Assembly: GCA_023429345.1 (NCBI GenBank)
Contig: JAEYVB010000166.1
Location: 1 to 5,404, forward strand
From: Planctomycetota bacterium
GTDB lineage: Bacteria; Planctomycetota; Phycisphaerae; Phycisphaerales; UBA1924
DNA: 5,404 bases
Reading direction: 5' to 3'
The position numbers and the translations under genes were made by a program. The notes beneath the pieces were generated by a model. It was not told the origin of the DNA and ran no database searches. It saw only the letters and a program-made list of their open reading frames with translations. Positions 1 through 5,404 of the stretch are shown here, in pieces. Numbering within the stretch: position 1 is the stretch's first letter; the number at the start of each line of letters is the position of its first letter.

Positions 1-154
1 TCTTGAAGAGCAGCGAGGAGTGCACGGAGTCAACGCGGAACCCGGCCGCCGCGCTCTCTGCGGGGACGGGCGCGGGAGTCGGCGCGGTCCACGCCCCGAC
101 ACCGGCGAGTGTGAACAGGGCGAGGGCGGTGACGGCGGCAGTGCGACGGTTCAT
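1..154 (-). CDS. YceI-like exported protein, N-terminal part (cut by window edge)
   Basis: The first 51 codons of a minus-strand gene are present and the rest lies outside the window. The product starts with a signal peptide: MNRR, a hydrophobic stretch at about residues 5-21, then an Ala/Pro-rich segment. The mature start at residues 38-51 reads GFRVDSVHSSLLFK. This matches the opening strand of the YceI family (pattern: aromatic, x, hydrophobic, D, x, x, H, S, x, hydrophobic, x, F). YceI proteins are small periplasmic or secreted lipocalin-like barrels that bind isoprenoid or other lipid ligands. The start is supported by GGAGA at 164-168 on the minus strand, 9 bases upstream of the ATG. 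The gene lies downstream of tmRNA on the same strand but is separated from it by a strong terminator and has its own candidate promoter. The family call rests on about 14 residues, so it is likely rather than certain. The ligand cannot be inferred. Confidence 0.72.
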   Translation of the reverse strand, partial: MNRRTAAVTALALFTLAGVGAWTAPTPAPVPAESAAAGFRVDSVHSSLLFK

Positions 155-201
155 GGCGTGCTTTCTCCGGAGGTGCCCCGCGCGGCGTGCCCGGGCGGGA
201 T

Positions 202-217
202 TTGGTTGTCCGACCAA
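202..217. promoter_or_regulatory. Inverted repeat in leader of the YceI-like gene, possible operator
   Basis: TTGGT and ACCAA form a perfect 5-base inverted repeat around 6 bases. It lies just downstream of the predicted start point of the YceI-like gene (about 224) and upstream of its ribosome binding site. This is a usual place for a repressor site. The left part, TTGGTCGGAC, loosely resembles half of FadR/GntR-type operators, but the dyad is not a clean match. The regulator is unknown and chance is possible. Confidence 0.3.
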
Positions 218-230
218 TACCTGTTGAAAC

Positions 231-258
231 ACTACACGCGCGCCCGGGCTCGCGTCAA
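231..258 (-). promoter_or_regulatory. Candidate sigma-70 promoter of the YceI-like gene
   Basis: On the minus strand, TTGACG (253-258) is followed after 16 bases by TGTAGT (231-236). These match the -35 box at 5 of 6 positions and the -10 box at 4 of 6. Transcription would start near 224, giving a leader of about 70 bases that carries the inverted repeat at 202-217. The position between the tmRNA terminator and the start codon fits. Confidence 0.5.
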
Positions 259-312
259 CGCCCGCCGCGGCCGCTCAGGGGGGTCTAACGCACGCGGGAT
301 TACCTGCGGGCG

Positions 313-345
313 CAAGAAAAGACCCGCGGCCATATCGGCCGCGGG
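313..345 (-). terminator. Rho-independent terminator of tmRNA
   Basis: A perfect 9-base-pair stem (323-331 with 337-345) closes a 5-base loop. On the minus strand it is followed by TCTTTTCTTG. It begins 15 bases past the tmRNA 3' end, in the right orientation to end that transcript. The plus-strand side also has a short tail (CCTTTT, 346-351), but no plus-strand gene is seen upstream that would use it. Confidence 0.88.
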
Positions 346-360
346 CCTTTTGAGCACAAA

Positions 361-711
361 TGGAGCCGGGGGGAATCGAACCCCCGTGCCAAGACAGTCA
401 GCAGGTCGCTTCTACGCGTGTGTGTGATGATTTGATCTCGGCTCTCGGCCCGCCATCACCAGCGTGCCTTTGAGCCCAGCCCCCGGAAGTGTCTCATCCA
501 TCGCCCCCGGGTGCGCCAGGAGATGGACCAGCCCAATGCTTTTCACCTATGCCCTATTGGGCGTTGGACACGGGTGAGTGCGGCCCTTAGGCCGCGAGAC
601 GATAACCGCTGTTGTCGGCAGTTATTGATTTGCGTGATTTTTACGAGGCCATCACGCCCCTCGACGCGCGACGACAAGCCTTCCCTGCTCGGTCGAAACC
701 ACATCGGCCCC
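361..711 (-). ncRNA. ssrA: Transfer-messenger RNA (tmRNA), one-piece
   Basis: tmRNA rescues stalled ribosomes: charged with alanine and bound by SmpB, it enters the A site and its internal frame tags the nascent protein for proteolysis. The 351-base RNA reads GGGGCCGATGTGG at its 5' end. This pairs with CGGCTCC plus discriminator A at the 3' end and includes the G3:U70 wobble recognised by alanyl-tRNA synthetase. The T arm has a GGGGG/CCCCC stem and loop TTCGATT. PK1 has CGAGG/CCTCG (659-663, 644-648) interleaved with GCGTGA/TCACGC (652-657, 632-637), as in the E. coli core. PK2 has GCCCAAT/ATTGGGC (556-562, 531-537) interleaved with TCACC/GGTGA. PK3 has TCCATC/GATGGA (522-527, 497-502). PK4 has GTGATG/CATCAC (454-459, 424-429). 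The terminal CCA is not encoded (TTT follows), so it must be added by a nucleotidyltransferase. Order and topology are standard, not the permuted two-piece form. Confidence 0.97.
587..619 (-). other. tmRNA tag reading frame, ADNSGYRLAA-stop
   Basis: By alignment with the E. coli resume region (ATAGTC before the first Ala codon; here ATAACT), translation resumes at GCC (617-619). It reads Ala-Asp-Asn-Ser-Gly-Tyr-Arg-Leu-Ala-Ala, then TAA (587-589). The start A-D/N and end L-A-A are typical, and the LAA end is what ClpX recognises. The stop lies in the TAAG loop of a perfect 6-base-pair hairpin, GCGGCC/GGCCGC (584-595 region), the usual helix after the tag. The Arg three residues before the terminal Ala-Ala pair's end replaces the Ala seen in the E. 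coli tag ANDENYALAA. Confidence 0.9.
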
Positions 712-730
712 GGTTGTCAAAGAGAAATAG

Positions 731-736
731 ATGATA
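731..736 (-). promoter_or_regulatory. Weak candidate -10 box for tmRNA
   Basis: On the minus strand TATCAT matches TATAAT at 5 of 6 positions and would start transcription near 724. That leaves a leader of about 13 bases for RNase P to remove before G711. No good -35 box lies 16-18 bases upstream. A TTGACA at 714-719 is too close to the mature 5' end to act as the -35 box for this RNA. Confidence 0.25.
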
Positions 737-853
737 GGAGCACCGGCCCGGTCCCGCCGGCCGCGGCCAGATGTGGCCGATAACCGGCCCGCGAGCCCGG
801 GGCAGCTTTCCCAGGTTAACAGTCGTCTAATCCTGGCGTGAAAAGCAAGGCTG

Positions 854-888
854 ACGGCGAAAAAAACCGGCTGGGATCGCCGTTTTTT
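854..888. terminator. T-tailed hairpin upstream of the PEP-CTERM gene, two alternative folds
   Basis: The plus strand can fold in two mutually exclusive ways. ACGGCGA (854-860) pairs perfectly with TCGCCGT (877-883) and is followed by a T run to 888. Alternatively A6-C-CGGC (861-871) pairs with GCCG-T6 (879-888) around a 7-base loop with one bulged C. The second fold is nearly symmetric and would work as a terminator on either strand. It sits between the divergent tmRNA and PEP-CTERM units, with no known transcript entering from either side. It may insulate the two, or end a short unseen RNA. The rest of 712-992 holds only a loose CCAGG/CCTGG dyad (811-815, 832-836) and the promoter signals listed separately. 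Confidence 0.45.
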
Positions 889-891
889 CTC

Positions 892-920
892 TTGCGTTGA
901 GGGGCGAGATCGGGCACAAT
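892..920 (+). promoter_or_regulatory. Weak candidate promoter of the PEP-CTERM gene
   Basis: TTGCGT (892-897) and CACAAT (915-920) are spaced by 17 bases. The match is modest: 3 of 6 for the -35 box and 4 of 6 for the -10 box. Transcription would start near 927 and give a leader of about 65 bases. The position just after the T-tailed hairpin makes sense, but the boxes alone would not be convincing in GC-rich DNA. Confidence 0.3.
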
Positions 921-992
921 CCTCGGGTCGGCCGGTCCCTGTGTCTTGGGCCTTGGCCGACCGTGGGTTCGTCCTTCTGAGCGGAGGCGTCA

Positions 993-1844
993 ATGAAGCG
1001 TTCACTTTGTGTCCTTCTCGGTGCGGTCGGGATGGCCTGCGCCGGAGCGCAGGCCCAGTCCTACTACACCGGGTTTGAGCTCCCCAACTACAACGCCTCC
1101 GCGGCCGGCACGTCCGTGACCGGTCAGGAGAACTGGTACGTTCCCGTCGTGGGGAGCTCCAACGGAAACGTGCACACCTACGCGGGCAACACCTACGGCT
1201 TCGTGCAGAACCCCGTGGGCGGCAACCAGTTCCTGTCCTCGGCGAGCCAGGGCGGCACCGCCTTCGCCCGCTCGCAGATCGATATCCCCTTCGCCCCTAC
1301 GCAGTACACGGTCGCGTACGACTTCGCCGGTCAGTTCGTCAACGGCACCCCGCCGTCGGCCCTGAACCTGTCGAGCTTCTCGCTGAACCATCCCACGCTG
1401 GGCGCCGGCGCCTTCCGCGGCTTCATCTCCCTCAACAACTTCGTCGATGTCAACAACCCGAGCGCGGGCATCAAGACCGAGTTCAACGTCTTCAACGCCG
1501 CCGGCACCGCCACCAACAACCAGAGCCCCGGCGCCGCCTGGACCAACCTCGATTACAACCATTGGTACCGCCAGTACGTCACGTTCGATCTCGCGTCGAA
1601 CCTGATCAGCCAGATTACGCTCGTCGATCTCCACACCGGCGACTCGGCCACGGCCACGCCGCAGGGCTGGTACCTCGATGGCGGCGCCAACTCGACGCTC
1701 CCGCTCCCCGCCTCCCTCCGCTTCTTCGGCGGCGGAAACATCGGCAACGTCACCGGCTGGGACAACATCAGCGTCATCCCCACCCCCGGCACGCTCGCCC
1801 TCTTCGGCGCCGCCGGGCTCCTCGCCTCCCGTCGCCGTCGCTGA
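993..1844 (+). CDS. Exported protein with variant PEP-CTERM sorting tail
   Basis: This 283-residue protein begins with a signal peptide (residues 1-21, cleavage likely after Ala-Gln-Ala at 19-21). It ends with the tripartite sorting signal of PEP-CTERM proteins: motif PTPGTLALFG (263-272), a short hydrophobic helix to about 278, and RRRR at the very end. In this family an exosortase (XrtA/EpsH type) removes the tail on the outside of the inner membrane, and the protein usually goes to the surface or extracellular matrix. Here the Glu of PEP is Thr, a form I associate with planctomycetes. The body (22-262) is rich in Asn, Gly, Ser and aromatic residues, lacks cysteine after export, and ends in GWDNISV just before the anchor. 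This suggests a secreted beta-sandwich of the concanavalin/LamG sort, but no catalytic motif is visible. GGAGG at 983-987 lies 5 bases before the ATG. No exosortase gene is in the window. Confidence 0.88.
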   Translation: MKRSLCVLLGAVGMACAGAQAQSYYTGFELPNYNASAAGTSVTGQENWYVPVVGSSNGNVHTYAGNTYGFVQNPVGGNQFLSSASQGGTAFARSQIDIPFAPTQYTVAYDFAGQFVNGTPPSALNLSSFSLNHPTLGAGAFRGFISLNNFVDVNNPSAGIKTEFNVFNAAGTATNNQSPGAAWTNLDYNHWYRQYVTFDLASNLISQITLVDLHTGDSATATPQGWYLDGGANSTLPLPASLRFFGGGNIGNVTGWDNISVIPTPGTLALFGAAGLLASRRRR

Positions 1845-1875
1845 AGACTCTCCGACCGGATACTTCCAAAAGCAC

Positions 1876-1913
1876 CACCGCCCCGGCTCAAGACCGGGGC
1901 GGTGTTCGTTTTA
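1876..1913. terminator. Bidirectional terminator between convergent genes
   Basis: A perfect 11-base-pair stem (1876-1886 with 1894-1904) encloses a 7-base loop. On the plus strand TTCGTTTTA follows. On the minus strand the stem is followed by GTGCTTTTGG. It lies 31 bases after the stop of the PEP-CTERM gene and 25 bases after the stop of the DUF481 gene, so it can end both transcripts. The plus-strand tail is the better of the two. Confidence 0.85.
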
Positions 1914-1929
1914 GGATGCTCGCCCGTCT

Positions 1930-2727
1930 CTAGAACGTCCACGCCAGCATGGCGAAGTACGTCAGGTCGTTCCGCTTGCGGTCCTCGCCCGGGCTGCTGT
2001 CGTAGCGGTCCTCCGCGCCCAGTTTCAGGCTCATGTTCGTCGCCTCGTCCAGGAGGATTTCGTACGTGGCCGCGGCCCGGGCCCGGTAAGGCCCGATATC
2101 GAGCAGGTCCGGCAGGTACTCGACGGTCGCCGTGACCTTCTGCTTGTCGCTGATCTTGTGCTCGAGGTCGAGCCCCAGGATGCCCTCGGGGTGCCAGCGG
2201 TTGTCATCGCCGCCGAACTCCCGGAAGATGCCGATACCCGCCCGCCCCAGGAGCAGGGTCCGCTCGTCCTGGATGAACGCGTACCCCAGGCCGTTCCCGA
2301 CGCTCAGGCGGTGCTGCCAGTCCTGGAAGTCGTCGTACTCGTACGTGACGGTCAGGAAGTACCGCCAGCGTGGCGCATCGGGGAAAAGCCAGTCGTTGCG
2401 GCCGCGGGCCTCAAAGCGGTTCGCGGTCACGTCCGAGTTCTCTGATGTCCGGTTGTAGATGAGCTCGTACCCCGTGGACATGAACTCTTCCTTCCGCTCC
2501 CCCTTCAGGTTGGCGCGGAAGCTGAAGTTCTCGGTGTTGCCCTCCGAGCCGTTAAGCCCAATCGCTGCGGAGGTTGTCCAGCCGTCGAAGAACGTCCGGG
2601 GGCTTTCGGACTTGGGCGCTTCGACCTCCTCCTGCCCCGGGGCGGCCGGTCCGCCGGGAACCACCTGCCCGACCACACCCGGCGCACATATCAGCGCCGC
2701 CAGACCAACGCGCAGCAATTTCATCAT
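1930..2727 (-). CDS. DUF481 (YdiY-like) outer-membrane beta-barrel protein
   Basis: This 265-residue protein has a signal peptide (residues 1-20, cleavage likely after GVVG) and an acidic, Pro-rich linker (about 21-46). The DUF481 domain then begins at the hallmark GWTTSAAIGLNGSEGNTEN (49-67; family pattern Trp, alternating strand, S/G-GN-T). Alternating hydrophobic/polar strands continue to the end, including LTVTYEYDDF, LLLGRAGIGIF and VTATVEYLPDL. The last residues are AWTF, and a C-terminal Phe is the usual BAM recognition signal of outer-membrane barrels. E. coli YdiY, from this family, has been called salt-induced, but the molecular role is unknown. Two in-frame ATGs are possible. Both use GGGAG (2733-2737), 5 bases before the ATG at 2727 and 8 before that at 2724. 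The second has better spacing and would give 264 residues. An extended -10 box lies upstream. The gene is probably transcribed alone. Confidence 0.9.
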   Translation of the reverse strand: MMKLLRVGLAALICAPGVVGQVVPGGPAAPGQEEVEAPKSESPRTFFDGWTTSAAIGLNGSEGNTENFSFRANLKGERKEEFMSTGYELIYNRTSENSDVTANRFEARGRNDWLFPDAPRWRYFLTVTYEYDDFQDWQHRLSVGNGLGYAFIQDERTLLLGRAGIGIFREFGGDDNRWHPEGILGLDLEHKISDKQKVTATVEYLPDLLDIGPYRARAAATYEILLDEATNMSLKLGAEDRYDSSPGEDRKRNDLTYFAMLAWTF

Positions 2728-2779
2728 GTGTTCTCCCTGACGGGGGCCGGAAGATCCGCGGCCGCCGTGCTGGGCGGAG

Positions 2780-2788
2780 AATATACCA
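2780..2788 (-). promoter_or_regulatory. Extended -10 promoter of the DUF481 gene
   Basis: On the minus strand TGGTATATT is an extended -10 element (TG, one base, then TATATT, 5 of 6 to consensus). It is one of the few AT-rich spots in very GC-rich surroundings. Transcription would start near 2773, giving a leader of about 45 bases. No clear -35 box is seen, which extended -10 promoters tolerate. Confidence 0.55.
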
Positions 2789-2856
2789 GAACCGGGGCGG
2801 AACGGCCCCCGGACTCCCGCGTGTCTGGCCGGCCAGCATCCGTGCCTATGCAGGCT

Positions 2857-3090
2857 TTATCTGGCTGTGCCCGGGGCCGGGTCGGAAGGTCGCTCGGGCG
2901 ATCCCAGCACCTGCCCCTGGCGCGGGTCCATGCTGGGACGCTCCGAGAGCATCGCCCCCACGATGCCGCCGATCACACCGCCGCCGATGACGCCGATGAT
3001 CAATCCGGTGACCAGCCCCTTGCGCTGGGCATCGTCGGTCCTGCTGCGGTTCACATCCCCTGGCGTCCGGATAACGTCGTTCGCGTCCAT
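2857..3090 (-). CDS. Small single-pass membrane protein with glycine-rich helix (hypothetical)
   Basis: I do not recognise this 77-residue protein by name. A charged, polar N-terminus (1-24, with R-x-R and QRK) is followed by one strongly hydrophobic segment at about 25-48. There glycines recur as GLVTGLIIGVIGGGVIGG and then IVGAML, a glycine-zipper pattern like that of small membrane proteins that pack or oligomerise. The C-terminal tail (about 49-77) is rich in Pro, Arg, Ser and Gln and looks disordered. Positive charges before the helix and no cleavage site argue for a membrane anchor with the N-terminus inside. The ATG at 3090 has a purine-rich stretch, AGGGGGA, about 4 bases upstream. 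Codon use resembles its neighbours. It lies 129 bases upstream of the DUF481 gene on the same strand and could be co-transcribed with it, though that gene has its own promoter. The 172-base gap to the divergent cyclophilin gene would hold its promoter, but none is obvious. Confidence 0.68.
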   Translation of the reverse strand: MDANDVIRTPGDVNRSRTDDAQRKGLVTGLIIGVIGGGVIGGIVGAMLSERPSMDPRQGQVLGSPERPSDPAPGTAR

Positions 3091-3203
3091 AGCATCCCCC
3101 TTCCCATTCGCAGGCTAGCCCCGCAGCCCCCGGGTGGGGCGGGGAACAGCAGGGAGTCTCACACGTCGTACCCGTCCGGGGGACCCGTACATCCCCCGCC
3201 GCC

Positions 3204-3244
3204 TAGACTGATGCACCCATCCGGGCCGGCTCGATGCCGGGCCC
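3204..3244 (+). promoter_or_regulatory. Weak -10 box and leader hairpin of the cyclophilin gene
   Basis: TAGACT (3204-3209) matches the -10 box at 4 of 6 positions, without a clear -35 box. It would start transcription near 3216. The RNA would then open with a hairpin: GGG-CCGGC (3223-3230) pairs with GCCGG-CCC (3236-3244, one bulged G) around the loop TCGAT. The hairpin ends 5 bases before the ribosome binding site at 3250-3253 and could affect stability or translation. GC-rich DNA forms such hairpins easily. Confidence 0.25.
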
Positions 3245-3262
3245 ATTTCGGAGTCCCGCCCC

Positions 3263-3922
3263 ATGAAAACCACTTTGCTGCTCGGGGTCGCGTTCCTGGC
3301 GAGCCTGCTCGCCCCCGCCGCCCGTGCGCAGGAAACACCCGCTCAGCCGGAGACGCCGGCCGAGACGCCCAAGGAAACCACCCCCGCCACGGAGCCACGC
3401 GTGTACGTGATGATGAAGACGTCGATGGGCGACATCGTCCTCGAGCTCAACAACGAGAAGGCCCCCGTCTCCACCGAGAACTTCCTCTCCTACGTCGACA
3501 AGAAGTTCTACGACAACACCATCTTTCACCGGGTGATCCCCGGCTTCATGGTCCAGGGCGGGGGCTTCACCCCCGACATGGCCCAGAAGGACACGGACAA
3601 GGGCATCAAGAACGAGTGGCAGAACGGCCTCAAGAACGAGCGGGGCACCGTCGCCATGGCGCGCCTGGGCTACCGGCCCGATTCGGCCACGGCCCAGTTC
3701 TTCATCAATACCGTGAACAACGCCGGGCTGGACCGCCCCAACGACGGCGCCGGCTACGCGGTCTTCGGAAAGGTGGTCTCCGGCATGGAGGTCGTCGACA
3801 AGATCGAGAAGGTCAAGACCGCCGTGAAGGACCGCATGCAGGATGTCCCCGTCACCCCCGTGGTGATCCAGAGCGTCCGCCGCATGACGCCCGAAGAGGC
3901 GGCCCCCTTCAAGAAGGGCTGA
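3263..3922 (+). CDS. Exported cyclophilin-type peptidyl-prolyl cis-trans isomerase
   Basis: The product catalyses cis-trans isomerisation of Xaa-Pro bonds during folding of exported proteins. Of its 219 residues, 1-22 are a signal peptide (cleavage after ARA). Residues 24-45 form a low-complexity Pro/Glu/Thr linker with repeated ETP units. From about 47 a full bacterial cyclophilin domain follows. Its key motifs are FHRVIPGFMVQGGG (88-101, catalytic Arg90 and Gln98), IKNEWQNGLKNERGTVAMAR (115-134), DSATAQFFIN (140-149) and GYAVFGKVVSGMEVVDKI (164-181). All match the E. coli PpiA/PpiB pattern. The Trp that binds cyclosporin in human cyclophilin A is absent (region NNAGLD, 152-157), as is usual in bacteria. 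The signal peptide makes it PpiA-like in location; a lipoprotein is unlikely because no lipobox Cys is present. GGAG at 3250-3253 lies 9 bases before the ATG. A strong terminator follows, so it is a single-gene unit. Confidence 0.96.
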   Translation: MKTTLLLGVAFLASLLAPAARAQETPAQPETPAETPKETTPATEPRVYVMMKTSMGDIVLELNNEKAPVSTENFLSYVDKKFYDNTIFHRVIPGFMVQGGGFTPDMAQKDTDKGIKNEWQNGLKNERGTVAMARLGYRPDSATAQFFINTVNNAGLDRPNDGAGYAVFGKVVSGMEVVDKIEKVKTAVKDRMQDVPVTPVVIQSVRRMTPEEAAPFKKG

Positions 3923-3942
3923 GGCCCGTCACCCGGCATCCC

Positions 3943-3976
3943 CAGGGCCCGCTTCGGCGGGCCCTGTTTGTTTTTC
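3943..3976 (+). terminator. Rho-independent terminator of the cyclophilin gene
   Basis: A perfect 10-base-pair stem (3943-3952 with 3957-3966) closes the very stable tetraloop TTCG and is followed at once by TTTGTTTTTC. It begins 20 bases after the stop codon. It separates this gene from the aminotransferase downstream, which must then have its own promoter. None is convincing in 3977-4085. Confidence 0.95.
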
Positions 3977-4085
3977 CCTACTATGGAGCCGCACCGTCCG
4001 GGGCCGATCTTCGGGGCGTACCCCGGAAGTGAACGCCCGCCGCGGCGTCGTCCGCGGGCACGCCACCGCTTAGGGTTCCCTCCGA

Positions 4086-5267
<1,182 letters not shown>

Positions 5268-5283
5268 ACCGAGCGGTGAGCTC

Positions 5284-5318
5284 CAACGAAACGGGCCCCG
5301 GATCGCCCCGGGGCCCGT
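5284..5318. terminator. Hairpin terminator between the aminotransferase and the convergent right-edge gene
   Basis: A perfect 11-base-pair GC-rich stem (5291-5301 with 5308-5318) encloses a 6-base loop and starts 23 bases after the aminotransferase stop. The T-rich tail (TTCGTT, 5285-5290) is on the minus-strand side, and the plus-strand side runs into CCTGATGG without a T run. It therefore suits the minus-strand gene ending at 5357 better. It may still stop the aminotransferase transcript or protect its 3' end. Confidence 0.7.
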
Positions 5319-5356
5319 CCTGATGGTGCTTGCCTATATGGATGCCCTTGGCCCGC

Positions 5357-5404
5357 TTACGGGCAGCCGCCCGCGAACTCCTGCAGGAAGCAGGTGAAGT
5401 CCGC
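5357..5404 (-). CDS. C-terminal end of a probable dockerin-type exported protein (cut by window edge)
   Basis: The minus strand enters the window in frame with 15 codons, ADFTCFLQEFAGGCP, followed by TAA (5357-5359). The pattern D-F-x-x-F-L-x-x-F-A-x-G-C-P at the very end of a protein resembles the GC-type dockerin-like C-termini that I recall from Phycisphaerae. In those, EF-hand-like NGDG...DF loops end in FAxGCP. Support comes from a good hairpin with a minus-strand T tail 39 bases downstream, as expected for the 3' end of a gene. Only this fragment is visible, so the body and role of the protein are unknown. Confidence 0.55.
   Translation of the reverse strand, partial: ADFTCFLQEFAGGCP

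Noticed and set aside
361..400. tmRNA 3' end as an island attachment site
   Set aside because: The ssrA 3' end is a common integration target, but I see no second copy of it in the window, no integrase and no phage-like gene downstream.
20..427. Plus-strand frames across the left edge and the tmRNA 3' end
   Set aside because: They run antisense to the YceI-like start and tmRNA. The apparent peptide GAGGNRTPVP is the tRNA-like T arm read backwards.
652..1005. 117-codon minus-strand frame overlapping the tmRNA 5' end
   Set aside because: It runs through the tmRNA PK1 and tRNA-like region, and its Arg/Ser/Pro-rich product has no domain.
1002..1634. 210-codon open frame on the minus strand inside the PEP-CTERM gene
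   Set aside because: This is a shadow frame of low-complexity Val/Gly/Ala/Glu/Arg composition. The plus frame has a signal peptide, a sorting tail and a ribosome binding site.
2825..2836. Perfect 12-base palindrome CTGGCCGGCCAG after the small membrane protein gene
   Set aside because: It has no loop and no T run, so it is not a terminator. Such palindromes are common in DNA of this composition.
3120..3145. GC-rich hairpin (CCCC-GCA-GCCCC with GGGGC-GGGG) between the divergent small protein and cyclophilin genes
   Set aside because: It has a 3-base bulge, no T tail and only C/G runs, so chance pairing in a C/G-rich stretch is the simplest explanation.
2728..4032. 434-codon open frame on the plus strand across the small protein and cyclophilin genes
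   Set aside because: It overlaps the cyclophilin gene in another frame, and its Arg/Pro/Gly/His-rich product resembles no protein. The cyclophilin frame has full family motifs.

Overview
The window is GC-rich, with G/C-biased third codon positions. Three features suggest a planctomycete of the class Phycisphaerae: an exported protein with a PTPGTLALFG-type variant of the PEP-CTERM tail, a fragment at the right edge that looks like the end of a planctomycete GC-type dockerin, and a high share of exported proteins in short single-gene units. This assignment is inference from sequence style, because no phylogenetic marker protein is present.

Layout from left to right. At 1-154 (minus) is the start of a gene for an exported YceI-like lipid-binding protein, cut by the window edge, with a candidate promoter and an inverted repeat in its leader. 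At 361-711 (minus) is a complete one-piece tmRNA (ssrA). It has an alanine-type G3:U70 acceptor stem, four recognisable pseudoknots, the encoded tag ADNSGYRLAA and a strong terminator just after it. The stretch 712-992 has no gene and holds weak promoter signals and a T-tailed hairpin. At 993-1844 (plus) is the PEP-CTERM-type surface protein. It converges on a DUF481 outer-membrane beta-barrel protein at 1930-2727 (minus), with a shared bidirectional terminator between them. At 2857-3090 (minus) is a 77-residue protein with one glycine-rich membrane helix. At 3263-3922 (plus) is an exported cyclophilin-type peptidyl-prolyl isomerase with a textbook terminator. At 4086-5267 (plus) is a complete DegT/DnrJ/EryC1/StrS-family aminotransferase. 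A hairpin follows it, and then the last 15 codons of a minus-strand gene enter at the right edge.

The genes do not form one pathway. Four or five of the seven protein genes encode envelope or exported proteins (YceI-like, PEP-CTERM, DUF481, cyclophilin, possibly the dockerin-like one). The aminotransferase probably makes amino-sugars for surface glycans, and tmRNA is housekeeping. Most units have their own hairpin terminator and change strand often, so co-transcription looks limited. I found no mobile element, CRISPR array, phage gene or defence system. The most useful observations are the tmRNA with its tag, the small glycine-zipper protein, the variant sorting tail and the hairpin at 854-888 that has no known upstream gene.
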